NCBI RefSeq assembly: GCF_050003625.1
Contig: NC_134399.1
Coordinates: 152,080,473-152,144,472, forward strand
Length of the DNA: 64,000 nt
From: Haematobia irritans
Taxonomy: Eukaryota; Arthropoda; Insecta; Diptera; Muscidae
Direction of reading: 5' to 3'
The notes under the pieces were generated by a model. The model saw nothing but the letters and a program-made list of their open reading frames with translations, ran no database searches and had not been told where the DNA came from. Position numbers and translations under genes: made by a program. This document shows positions 21,686 to 31,639 of the stretch, piece by piece; within the stretch, counting starts at the first letter, position 1, and every line of letters starts with the position of its first letter.

Positions 21686-22409
21686 ACAAGTAAGGAAAGT
21701 CTAAAGTCGGGCGGAGCCGACTATATTACACCCTGCACCACTTTGTAGATCTAAATTTTCGATACCATATCACATCCGTCAAATGTGTTGGGGCTATATA
21801 TAAAGGTTTGTCCCAAATACATACATTTAAATACCACTCGATCTGGAAGAATTTTATAGACTTCTACAAAATCTATAGACTCAAAATTTAAGTCGGCTAA
21901 TGCACTAGGGTGGAAGACAATGTTAGTAAAAAAATATGGGAAACGTTTAAATCTGAAGCAATTTAAAGGAAACTTCGAAAAAGTTTATTTATGATTTATC
22001 GCTCGATATATAGGTATTAGAAGTTTAGGAAAATTAGAGTAATTTTTTAAACTTTTCGACTAAGCAGTGGCGATTTTACAAGGAAAATGTTGGTATTTTG
22101 ACCATTTTTGTCGAAATCAGAAAAACATATATATGGGAGCTATATCTAAATCTGAACCGATTTCAACCAAATTAGGTACGCATAGCAACAATGCTAATTC
22201 TACTCCCTGTGCAAAATTTCAACTAAATCGGAGCAAAAAATTGGCCTCTGTGGTCATATGAGTGTAAATCGGGCGAAAGCTATATATATATATATATATA
22301 TANNNNNNNNNNNNNNNNNNNNNNNNNNNNNNNNNNNNNNNNNNNNNNNNNNNNNNNNNNNNNNNNNNNNNNNNNNNNNNNNNNNNNNNNNNNNNNNNNN
22401 NNATATATA

Positions 22410-22465
<56 letters not shown>

Positions 22466-22487
22466 TCCACAGTGTGGAGCAGGGTCT
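21686..22487. mobile_element. Helentron-like element B, contains the assembly gap
   Basis: Starts ACAAGTAAGGAAAGTC with the hairpin AGTCGG...CCGACT at 21705-21722, and ends 'ccacagtgtggagcaggg'. One and a half internal repeat units ('ctatatctaaatctgaaccg') run into (TA)n and the gap, then (TA)n(TG)n. It is inserted in the non-LTR remnant, whose coding blocks resume on the far side. Confidence 0.8.
22303..22402. other. Assembly gap (100 N)
   Basis: Exactly 100 N between two (TA)n tracts, the usual placeholder for a gap of unknown size. Its true length and content are unknown. Confidence 0.98.
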
Positions 22488-22489
22488 AA

Positions 22490-23075
22490 AAAGTGGTGAC
22501 AAAACCCGTAAATTGTGCATTGGCTCAGCTAATGGCCTTCAGTAAGACAGGAACAGACTCCCTTAATTCAAACAGTCAACCTGCAATAAAATCCTTGGAC
22601 TCTGTGTTCCGTTACTCGAAAACGGTCATCGACTGCCGCAAATCTCTCAACGAAATGGCAGAGTAGTATAATATTCATCTAATATGGGTGCTTGGTCACA
22701 GGAACATACCGGGGAACTGCGAAGTGGATGAGTTAGCAAGTTACATATTCCCAGGAGAACGAGAATCTGCTGGTATGGCTACCTGCAAGCTCTTACTGCG
22801 TGAGAAGGCTGTTATGACTTAGACTTAAACCGGACACTATATTGCTATATATGCTAGTGTTCTCAATACGTCAGATATCACTCTTGATATCTGCTATAAC
22901 GTGTCGTTGTCTGATAGGCGAGTTTACAAAAACTATTGGCGTAAAGTATAATGACTACCGTATGAGCTGTCATGATGCGGAGGAAAAGGAATCAATAAAA
23001 CACATCTGCATCTGTCCTGCATTTTGTGTAAGGGTAAGCGAATTTAGGAGCATACAGCTTTAGATTACTGGCGGC
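22490..23075 (+). pseudogene. Non-LTR retrotransposon remnant: RNase H and C-terminal zinc motif
   Basis: Continuation of 20280-21685. The RNase H part reads 'AIKSLDSVFRYSKTVIDC' (about 22584), then after a stop 'YNIHLIWVLGHRNIPGN' with 'DELA' (about 22669). The C-terminal part shows 'RCLIGEFTKTIGVKYNDY' and a C-x2-C...H-x4-C-like pattern in 'EEKESIKHICICPAF' (about 22980-23020). Stop codons and frameshifts interrupt it. Confidence 0.8.
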
Positions 23076-23185
23076 CTGGAAAATGTTAACTAATTTTTTT
23101 GGAACAATCAGGTTGGTTCAAGAAAAGAAACTATTCGGGTGAGTTTAACGGTAAAAACTAGAAATGCCTATATGTAATAGGTGCT

Positions 23186-23266
23186 TTTAGTTAATGTGGT
23201 ATCATAATGGACTGAATAGGCTAAGCGAGCTTGAATCAAATCGGGCAGCCACTTAAACCTAACCTT
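23186..23266 (+). mobile_element. SINE 3' end fragment
   Basis: 'atggactgaataggctaagc' then 'atcgggcagcc' and CCTAACCTTA, as in the tails of the other SINEs. Mariner M2 begins directly after it. Confidence 0.75.
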
Positions 23267-24345
23267 ACAGGTTGTCTGACACATAGATGGCGTCGCTGGT
23301 ATTAAATGCATATTATTTTTATATAGTACCAACCTTCAAATGATTCGTGTCAAAATTTGACTTCTGTAAGTCAATTATTTGTGAGATAGAGCGTCTTTTG
23401 TTATTGTGAAAAAAATGGAAAAAAAGGAATTTCGTGTTTTGATAAAATACTGTTTTCTGAAGGAAAAAAATACGGTGGAAGCAAAAACTTGGCTTGATAA
23501 TAGTTTCCGGACTCTGCCCCAGGGAAATCAACAATAATTGATTGGTATGCAAAATTCAAGCGTGGTGATATGAGCACGGAGGACGGTGAACGCAGTGGAC
23601 GCCCGAAAGAGGTGGTTACCGACGAAAACATCAAAAAAATCCACAAAATGATTTTGAGTGACCGTAAAATGAAGTTGATCGAGATAGCAGAGTCCTTAAA
23701 GATATCAAAGGATATGCGGAAGCTCTGTGCAAAATGGGTCCCGCGCGAGCTCACATTTGACCAAAAACAACAACGTGTTGATTATTCTGAGCGGTGTTTG
23801 CAGCTGTTAACTCGTAATACACCCGAGTTTTTCCGTCGATATGTGACAATGGATGAAACATGGCTCCATCACTACACTTCTGAGTCCAATCGACAGTCGG
23901 CAGAGTGGACAGCGACTGGTGAACCGTCTCCGAAAAACTCAAAAGTCCGCTGGCAAAGTAATGGCCTCTGTTTTTTGGGATGAGCATGGAATAATTTTTA
24001 TCGATTATCTTGAGAAGGGAAAAAACATCAACAGTGACTATTATATGGCGTTATTGGAGCGTTTGAAGGTCGAAATCGCGGCAAAACTGCACCATATGAA
24101 GAAGAAAAAAGTGTTGTTCCACCAAGACAACGCACCGTGCCACAAGTCATTGAGAACGATGGCGAAAATTCATGAATTGGGCTTCGAATTGCTTCCCCAC
24201 CCACCGTATTCTCCAGATCTGGCCCCAGCGACGTTTTCTTGTTCTCAGACCTCAAAAGGATGCTCGCAGGGAAAAAATTTGGCTGCAATGAAGAGGTGAT
24301 CGCCGAAACTGAGGCCTATGTTGAGGCAAAACCGAAGGAGTACTA

Positions 24346-24823
24346 CACTAATAGAAAAAATTACGTTCCATAGTCGTGAACGGACGGTGACAAAATGAAA
24401 CGGAAACGTTCACAAAAAATCAAAACGGAATGTTCACAATTTCGTCCACGGGCGTTCACAATTTCATGAACGGCATTCGTTTTTCTTTGGCCATGAAAAG
24501 TCTTAAAATAATCGTTAGACGTTATTATGGCAACTCCTTCGGTGGTGCAATGTGCTAAGGCGACTGTTAACGCGTATGGTGCAGGAAACACAGGTTCGAG
24601 TCACGCTAGCGGAAGTTTTTTTTTTAATTTTGTTTATAAAGTCGTAACCATAACGTTGTCAGATCATGAACGCTGGTTGTTGTTTTGACAACGCATGGTG
24701 TCATTTTATCGTTGTCAGATTGACACCGCCTGTTCACAGTTTGACACCACATGTGTGTTGATTCACTTTCATGAACGAATCGTTTTGAAATGAGCACGCC
24801 GTGCATGATTTTTTCTATGAGTG
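24346..24823. mobile_element. 478-bp MITE (CACTMATAG ends) carrying a tRNA-like unit
   Basis: Left end CACTAATAGAAAAAATTA; the right end complement reads CACTCATAGAAAAAATCA. TA lies on both sides (24344-24345, 24824-24825). The uninterrupted mariner site 'gagtactaccaaaatgg' is readable as the complement near 15865 and 53085 and shows that only TA was duplicated. The interior is rich in 'gaacg/cgttc' words and contains a tRNA-like sequence. Confidence 0.85.
24534..24618 (+). repeat. tRNA-like pol III unit inside the MITE
   Basis: A-box-like 'gtggtgcaatgtgctaaggc', B box 'ggttcgagtcac', then a T-run from 24617 that could act as a pol III terminator. The spacing between the boxes is longer than in the SINE heads, like a tRNA with a long variable arm (Leu/Ser type). 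The acceptor ends pair poorly, so I call it tRNA-derived. Confidence 0.55.
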
Positions 24824-24962
24824 TATCAAAATGGTATCAAAAAATTGGAATTTCTTATAATCGTTTTATCGCTCTTGAAGGGAACTATGTTGAATAATAA
24901 AAACGAATTTTTACAAAAAAATATGTTTTTCTTTGTTAGACCGGGGACTTATCAGCCAACCA

Positions 24963-25790
24963 TGCTCGGTGAGGACGAATCTTATGTACCCTCCACCATG
25001 GATTGCGTAGAAAGTTCTACTAAAGAATTGACTTGGGTAGTTGTTACACTTACCGATGGAAGGCGATCTTAAAAGTACTTATCTTTATATAAAAGAGTGT
25101 ATAAGTAATTACGATCCGATATGAACCAATAGTTATAGAGCCAAATTTCGACCGGATCGGATGAAATTTGTATCTTGACATTATGTATCAAATTTCAACC
25201 GGATAGGATGAAAGAAGGAAGCACCGGAAATCAAACCTGGACAAATTTTTGCATGGTTGTTAGAGACCATAGACCATCATCCCAGGATCTCATTCTAAGT
25301 ATCTGGTTAATTTAAAGTAAAACGAAGGAGTTAAGTTGTAATAAGTATTTTCAAAAAAAAAAAAAATAGTTACTCTATTTGTGAATCATGTCAGCATATA
25401 TAGCAAAAATTGACAAGAAGGAGTTTCTCCTCTCTGTCTAAATGTCCTTTAATATTTTAACGTGATTTAACAAAACAAAAGTTTGGTTTTTCCTGGAATT
25501 CGGAACATTTATTAACATAAGATGAAGTGATAAAAATCAATGGACGGACGGACAGACATCGCTATATCGGCTCAGATATATACCACAACCCAGAATATAT
25601 GTACTTCATGGGATATGAGACCAGTATTTCGATGTGTTACAAATCGGATGACAAAGTTTATGTATCCCCATCCTATGGTAGAGGCTGTCACATTTCCAAA
25701 TCTGAGCTTACCCTCATGTCACGATCTCTACCTAGGCGTCTGCTAAATTTCAAGTAAAATGGAGAAGTATTTGCAAAAAACTTGTTACTT
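24963..25790. repeat. Degraded Helentron-2-like fragments
   Basis: Contains 'cgaatcttatgtaccctcca' (also at 51770-51800). It also has 'aaatttcgaccggatcggat', 'ggacggacggacagaca' followed by 'atcgctatatcggctcag', and 'cgatgtgttacaaatcggat'. The GGACGGACAGACA block followed by 'gttacaaa..g..tgacaaa' recurs at 37000-37140 and 54560-54690. No coding frame. Confidence 0.5.
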
Positions 25791-27027
25791 ATACATCATG
25801 TGCCATTTATATTTCCTGTAAGCTTCATGTAAATTTGTAAGCATATTTAAAAAAAATGGATTCGGCGGAGGTTCTTCTCCCTGTCCAATTGTCCTTTAAT
25901 ATTTAAAGGAGATTTAAAAAAAAAAAAAAAAAAAAAACAAAGGTTTCTCTTTTTCTTACAATTCTGAACATCTATCATAAGATGAAGTGATAAGAATCAA
26001 TAGGATATAACAGTTTCTCACATGGAATGAAGGAATCATAATTACTCAATCATCATATAAATTTTCCCTTCGTCTTCTTTTGCTTCCCCAGCGAAAAAGG
26101 GCATCTCTCATTTTGGACAACATATTTCTAACATATTGCACCACGTGACATTACATCTGATAAGCTTATCAAAGAACTAATCACCATACTATTAGCTAGT
26201 CCCTCTTTCATTCATTGAGAATATCTTAATAGGCAAATGATTAAATGATTTCCAAATGGGCTAAACAAATGTTTATATTTTTCTTTCGATAACTCCTCGG
26301 AATAAGATGTTATTCCAAGGACCTAGTCTAAGGACAATCTCCTAACACATAGAAAGTATGCCTTGTCCCTTTCTATTTTCTTGTAATTTTTGATAACATG
26401 TGTGAGTTGAGGAAAATTGTAGTTTCATGGTGCCGCCACATATTAACAAGCCATCTATGGGTTGAATCAACTTTCTCCCTCCCCATACTAGATGTCGAAT
26501 AGAGGAACATGACGATTGTTGTCATTGGTATTTAGGAACGCGTGCTGTTGTCGCGGCACAACAATACTTATCAGCAACACAAAACTAACAACACCATAAA
26601 ACAATGGTTTAACGGATAGAAAATGGGAAATGTGATGTTCAATACAATGGAAGAATAGCTGCTAGTGCTAATGGCTCCATATAAATGACCAAGCGTTTTT
26701 CTGCTTTTCTCGGTCCAGTCATCGTCACCACAACGATTTCAGGAATTTTCCTTTGAACATTGTTTTTTTGTTTTGGACATTTGGTTTAGGAGTTTAAGGG
26801 GTTTCCTTTCTCTTGTTTATGTTATTCCTTTTTCTGTAAATTCATTCCTAGACCAATGCCCATATTTTATTATTTTCATTCATTTCTTTTTGTTTGAATG
26901 CTAGATTTGGGTTGTTGCTGTATACGAGGTTGTCATTGAAGAGTTAAGGTAAATTTTATATGATTGTCTTCAAAATATGACAATCATATAAAATTTTCCT
27001 ATCATTCTGGTATAAAAAAAATTTAAG
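25791..27027. other. Repeat-poor stretch, no recognised gene
   Basis: About 1.2 kb, mostly without recognised repeat families. It holds a long A-run (25918-25938) and a perfect hairpin at 26951-26996. No coding exon recognised. Confidence 0.4.
26951..26996. repeat. Perfect 18-bp stem-loop
   Basis: Arm AAATTTTATATGATTGTC (26951-26968), a 10-nt loop, and arm GACAATCATATAAAATTT (26979-26996), with no mismatches. It is AT-rich and not part of a recognised element. Confidence 0.9.
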
Positions 27028-27029
27028 TA

Positions 27030-27317
27030 CACACAAAAAAATTTCACGAAAAATTTTCCAATTAAAATTTTAATTGAGATTTAAAAAATATTCAATTAAA
27101 AATTTAATTGATTCAACAATTTTTTTAATTGAAACAAAAATCAATCACAAAAATAATAGTATCAATTAATTTTTTAATTGGATCAATTAACTTTTTAATT
27201 GACCTTCAATTAATTTTTTAATTGGTACTATCATTTCTGTGATTGAAGACATTTCAATTAAAAATTAATTGGATCAATTAATTTCGTGATTGAATCAGAA
27301 AAATTTTTTTTTGTGTG
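27030..27317. mobile_element. MITE-2 (CACACAAAAAA family), 288 bp
   Basis: Left CACACAAAAAAATTTCACG, right TTTTTTTTGTGTG, TA on both sides. The interior is built of 'caattaaaaatttaattga' words and 'actatcatttctgtgattg'. Other copies: 32938-33187, 36169-36454, and truncated at 51416-51590. Confidence 0.88.
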
Positions 27318-27643
27318 TAGCTTTGAGAAAAATAATCTTGTTTTAGGAGAATGACACAACAGCTACCATACAGGATAAAGTGACCAAAATTCACAGGTCT
27401 CGCATTGGCAAGAAGAAGCGCGAGATAGTTGAGATAGCATTGGACATTGATAGGACACTGCATTGAACGAGCTTCTAAGACAGCGGAGAGTGACATATAG
27501 GCCGGAAAGGTAACGGCCACAGAGGTTCGACAAGAATGGTAGCTTAGGTAAGGTCGATGTGATTCCTCGAGGTAATTTTGTCATATTCTTCTGCGTTAGT
27601 TGGCCTTCTTTAAAGTTGCTCAAGAACATCCATTTATCCGTCT
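27318..27643. other. Short unique stretch, no assigned gene
   Basis: A GC-richer segment ('gagatagttgagatagcatt', 'ggaaaggtaacggcc') with a frame of about 88 codons on the minus strand. I see no family motif. The hAT-like element is inserted at its end, and the sequence resumes at 29067. Confidence 0.35.
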
Positions 27644-29058
27644 CAGCGTTGCCAATTTAGCTTTTTTCCCGCTAGATTTGGCTTTTTTTGAAGACGTTTA
27701 GCGGGAAAAAAATGCATTTAGCTTTTAGCTTTTTTTCTGGCTGTTTTTCATGACCCTTTTAGCTATTTTGGGCTTTTTTTATTTTCGACATGTTCCTATT
27801 GAAATATGGATAAAACTTCGTTTTTATCTGAATTGTGAAATGTGAATTGCTTTGTACACTGAACAAATATTTTCGTGAGGCCGAAAATTTCATGTCCTTA
27901 AAATATGAACGCGAATTTTGGTTATAAAGCATTGGTGAATTTCTCTTATATAAACTGTTTTCCTTGTCCAAAAGCCGATAAAGTCGTTTTGTCCTTATAG
28001 TTAAGTGATTCAACTTACAAATGGGTATCTTTTCATGAAACATGAAATAGGCTTTAAATATGTGGAGTTTTTGTATCTTGACCACAAACCAAAATAGCGT
28101 TCAAAAATAGAAGAGGTTTTTTTTAACATTTTATTTTAAAAACGTAACATAGAATAATTTCTACTTAAAGTCGAGTCTGAATATGGAAATTTAAGTTGTC
28201 GTTAGCACGTTTTTAAAGCATGATAGCTCATGAAGAAAAAGCTGAAAAAAACGAATAAATTCAAATTTAACTCGGAATCAATACCAAAATCATTAGTGTA
28301 CAAAATCTTTGGAACCGAACATAGAAATTATATAATAATAATAAATAAATTAATAATAAAGTTTTGAATGTGGTATTATTTTTTTTAACATAAAAAAATG
28401 CAATAAAAAAAATCGTAGTGATAAGATCAAAACAAATCTGCTATTTATTAATGGAAAGGATTTACATTTACGAAAATTGGACAACAAAAGGTTTGTATGG
28501 GAAATTTTCGAATAAAAGTTATTCAGTATAAACTTGCAAGACAGTTAGAATGGGTTTTATTCTCTTGGGTAATATTAGGAGAAGTGTACACGTTCACGAC
28601 TTTATCATGAATTCAGTTAAAACGAAATATATTGATATTTTCTAATGCAGTTCTATGTGACATTGTGCAATATATCGCATATTGGACTTGTTGATGATTA
28701 ACTAGCTGATAATCGCAAGTTTACTGGGAAAAAAGGTTTTACTAGGAAATATAAACGAAGGACTTCCAGTAAAAATTTGTGATAGTAATCAAAATGTATC
28801 GAGTACGCAAACATAGCTAATATAACATAGATTTTCTTACAGTCTCACAGAAATGAAAATAAAATGAATACAATTAAAATAATATGCATTTTAAGTGAAA
28901 TAAAGCCATTAAGTTTGTTAAATTTCAGTCAAAAATGTGACTTTTGATACAAAAAAATTAGCTTTTTTTCTAGCAATTTTTTAACATTTTTTAGCTTTTT
29001 TTGGCTAGTTTTTTGGACAAATCTAGCGGTTTTAGGTGAAACAATTCTGGCAACGCTG
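27644..29058. mobile_element. Second hAT-like non-autonomous element
   Basis: 1,415 bp. Left CAGCGTTGCCA; right TGGCAACGCTG. A perfect 8-bp duplication ATCCGTCT lies at 27636-27643 and 29059-29066. Subterminal regions on both sides are full of 'tttagctttttt' words. It hosts a MITE-1 copy at 27860-28325. No transposase frame. Confidence 0.85.
27860..28325. mobile_element. MITE-1 copy nested in the hAT-like element
   Basis: Begins TACACTGAACAAATATTTT, then 'cgtgaggccgaaaatttcat' and 'gtccttatagttaagtgatt'. It ends at 'caaaatctttgg', short of the expected CAGTG end. Confidence 0.8.
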
Positions 29059-29165
29059 ATCCGTCTTAACATTTACATAAAACTTTCAACCAGAGCCTCT
29101 GATGAAGGCGAGTATGTCCTTAAGCTACACTTCCGCACATCGGCGAGAGTCTGAAGGAAAACAGG

Positions 29166-29605
29166 AGCCCAATAATATCTTGTTTCTTCTAAAGAATAAT
29201 GCTGAACACTCGCACAGTGAACACGGTTGCCACTCGAGCCAAAAAGAATCTACCCAAATGTGGAGAAAATTATACCAAAAATCTACCAAAGAAAAAATCT
29301 TATTTTGCAAAATTTTATTTCTATAGAAAATTTTGTAAAAATTGTATATCTATAGAAAATTTTGTTAAAATTTTATCTCTATAGAAAACTTTTTTAAATT
29401 AAAATTTCATTATTCTTTTAATTAAAATTTCTTCATTTTAAAGAAATTTGTCTTAAATATCTTGTAAATTACGTAATCTTTACTACCACGTAAATATTGT
29501 ACGATCTAAAATGCTATGATCTAGATCAAAAATAATTTGGAAAAGGAGCCCAATATCTTGTTTCTTCTAAAATAATAATGCTGAACACTCGCACGGTTGC
29601 CATGT
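29166..29605. repeat. About 60-bp segment repeated directly at 29166 and 29543
   Basis: Both copies read 'ggagcccaat', 'atatcttgtttcttcta', 'aataatgctgaacactcgca' and 'cggttgcca'. The second copy directly precedes the big 29-bp array. The interval holds a short 29-bp-type stretch (29310-29400) and AT-rich DNA. Confidence 0.75.
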
Positions 29606-31545
29606 TATATCTATAGAAAATGTTGTTAAAATTTTATCTCTATAGAAAATTTTGTCAACATTTTACCTCTATAGAAAATTTTGTCAAAATTTTATCTCTA
29701 CAGAAAATTTTGTCAAAATTTTATCTCTATAGAAAAATTTTTCAAAATTTTATCTCTAAATATAGAAAATTTTGTCAAAATTTTATCTCTATAGAAAATT
29801 TTGTCAAAATTTTATCTCTATAGAAAATTTTGTCAAAATTTTATCTCTATAGAAAATTTTGTCAAAATTTTATCTCTATAGAAAATTTTGTCAAAATTTT
29901 ATCTCTATAGAAAATTTTGTCAAAATTTTATCTCTATAGAAAATTTTGTCAAAATTTTATCTCTATAGAAAATTTTGTCAAAATTTTATCTCTATAGAAA
30001 ATTTTGTCAAAATTTTATCTCTATAGAAAATTTTGTCAAAATTTTATCTCTATAGAAAATTTTGTAAAAATTTTATCTCTATAGAAAACTTTGTCAAAAT
30101 TTTATTTCTATAGAAAATTTGGCAAAATTTCATTTCTGTAGAAAATTTTGTCATAATTTTATATCTTTGGAAAATTTTGTCAAAATTTTATCTCTATAGA
30201 AAATTTTGTCAAAATTTTATCTCTGTAGAAAAATTTTATTTATATAGAAAAATTTGTCAAAATTGCATTTCTATAAAACATTTGTCAAAATTTTATTTCT
30301 ATAGAAAAATTTGTCAAAATTTCATTTCTATAAAAAATTTCTCAAAATTTTATCTGTATGGAAAATTTTTTCAAAATTTTATCTCTATAGAAAATGTTGT
30401 AAAAATTTTATTTCTATAGAAAATTTTGTCAAAATTTTATATCTATAGAAAATTTTGTCAAAATTTTATCTCTATAGAAAATTTTGTCAAAATTTTATCT
30501 CTATAGAAAATTTTGTCAAAATTTTATCTCTATAGAAAATTTTGTCAAAATTTTATCTCTATAGAAAATTTTGTCAAAATTTTATCTCTATAGAAAATTT
30601 TGACAAAATATTTCTCTATGGAAAATTTTGTCAAAATTTTATCTCTATAGAAAATTTTGTCAAAATTTCATTTCTATAGAAAATTTTGTCAAAATTTTAT
30701 GTCTATAGAATATTTTATCAAAATTGTATTTCTATAGAAGATATTATCAAAATGTTATCTCTATAAAAAATTTTGTCAAAACTTTATCTCTACAGAAAAT
30801 TTTGTAAAAATTTTATCTCTATAGAAAAATTTTTCAAAATTTTATCTCTATGGAAATATTTTTCAAAATTTTAGCTTTATAGAAAATTTTGTAAAAATTT
30901 TATCTCTATAGAAAAATTTGTCAAAATTTTATCTTTATAGAAAAAAATGTCAAAATGTCATTTCTATAAAAAATTTTGTCAAAATTTTATCTCTATGGAA
31001 ATTTTTTTCAAAATTTTATCTCTATAGAAAATTTTGTAAAAATTTTATCTCTATAGAAAGTTTTGTCAAAATTTTATCTCTATAGAAAGTTTTGTCAAAA
31101 TTTTTTCTCTATAGAAAATTTTTTCAAAATTTTATCTCTATAGAAAATTTTGTCAAAATTTTATCTCTATAGAAAATTTTGTCAAAATTTTATCTCTATA
31201 GAAAATTTTGTAAAAATTTTATATCTATAGAAAATTTTGACAAAATATTATCTCTATGGAAAATTTTGACAAAATTTTATTTCTATAGAAAATTTTGTCA
31301 AAATGTTATCTCTATAGAAAATTTTGTCAAAATTTTATCTCTGTAGAAAATGTTGTCAAAATTTTATCTCTATAGAAAATTTTGTCAAAATTTTATCTCT
31401 ATAGAAAATTTTGTCAAAATTTTATCTCTATAGAAAATGTTGTCAAAATTTTATCTCTATAGAAACTTTTGTCAAAATTTTATGACAATTCTAAAAAAAT
31501 TTTGACAAAATTGTATTTCTATAGAAAATTTGTGAAGTGCGTCTT
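29605..31545. repeat. Large 29-bp tandem array (array 3), about 66 units
   Basis: Unit 29 bp: GTCAAAATTTTATCTCTATAG followed by AAAATTTT. It is the reverse orientation of array 1 and mostly the ATCTC variant; array 1, and arrays 4 and 5, mostly have ATTTC. Runs of identical units (29760-30060, 30430-30600, 31130-31210, 31330-31440) point to local homogenisation. Open frames here are repeat artefacts. Confidence 0.95.
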
Positions 31546-31639
31546 CGTTGGAGAGGAATAATTTGCAAAATCTACAAAAATATATACAATTCTGCCAGTA
31601 AAAAAACAGTAAAAAATCTACCATTTTTGGTAGAATTCT

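Larger units (their letters stand above)
23415..24897 (+). pseudogene. mariner transposase pseudogene (M2)
   Basis: ATG at 23415 gives a 'KEFRVLIKYCFLK' start. A frameshift near 23500 ('DNSFR' region) is followed by 'MSTEDGERSGRPKEVVTDEN'. A deletion removes the 'VGHIIHQYL' helix, joining 'LKISK' to 'DMRKLC'. The first catalytic block 'VTMDETWLHHY' is intact (about 23850). A frame change near 23935 is followed by 'VMASVFWDEHGIIFIDYL' and the second Asp in 'HQDNAPCHKSL'. At 'YSPDLAP' a 1-nt loss destroys the third Asp block. The last codons lie beyond the inserted MITE (stop 24895-24897). Non-functional. Confidence 0.92.
23267..24962 (+). mobile_element. mariner element M2, split by a MITE
   Basis: 5' end ACAGGTTG followed directly by TCTGACACATAGATGG. 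Compared with the M3 5' end it has lost about 16 nt of the terminal repeat. 3' end GGGGACTTATCAGCCAACC at 24943-24961. It is about 1.2 kb without the MITE at 24346-24823. Confidence 0.9.

Noticed and set aside
22219..22520. YIYIYI-rich frames around the gap
   Set aside because: Translation of (TA)n and N; not real.
27278..27629. Coding remnant on the minus strand before the hAT-like insertion
   Set aside because: GC-richer frames of 80-88 codons exist, but I could not match them to any reverse transcriptase or host domain.
29605..31545. CRISPR-like array
   Set aside because: Units are contiguous 29-mers with no spacers of unique sequence, and the genome is clearly animal.
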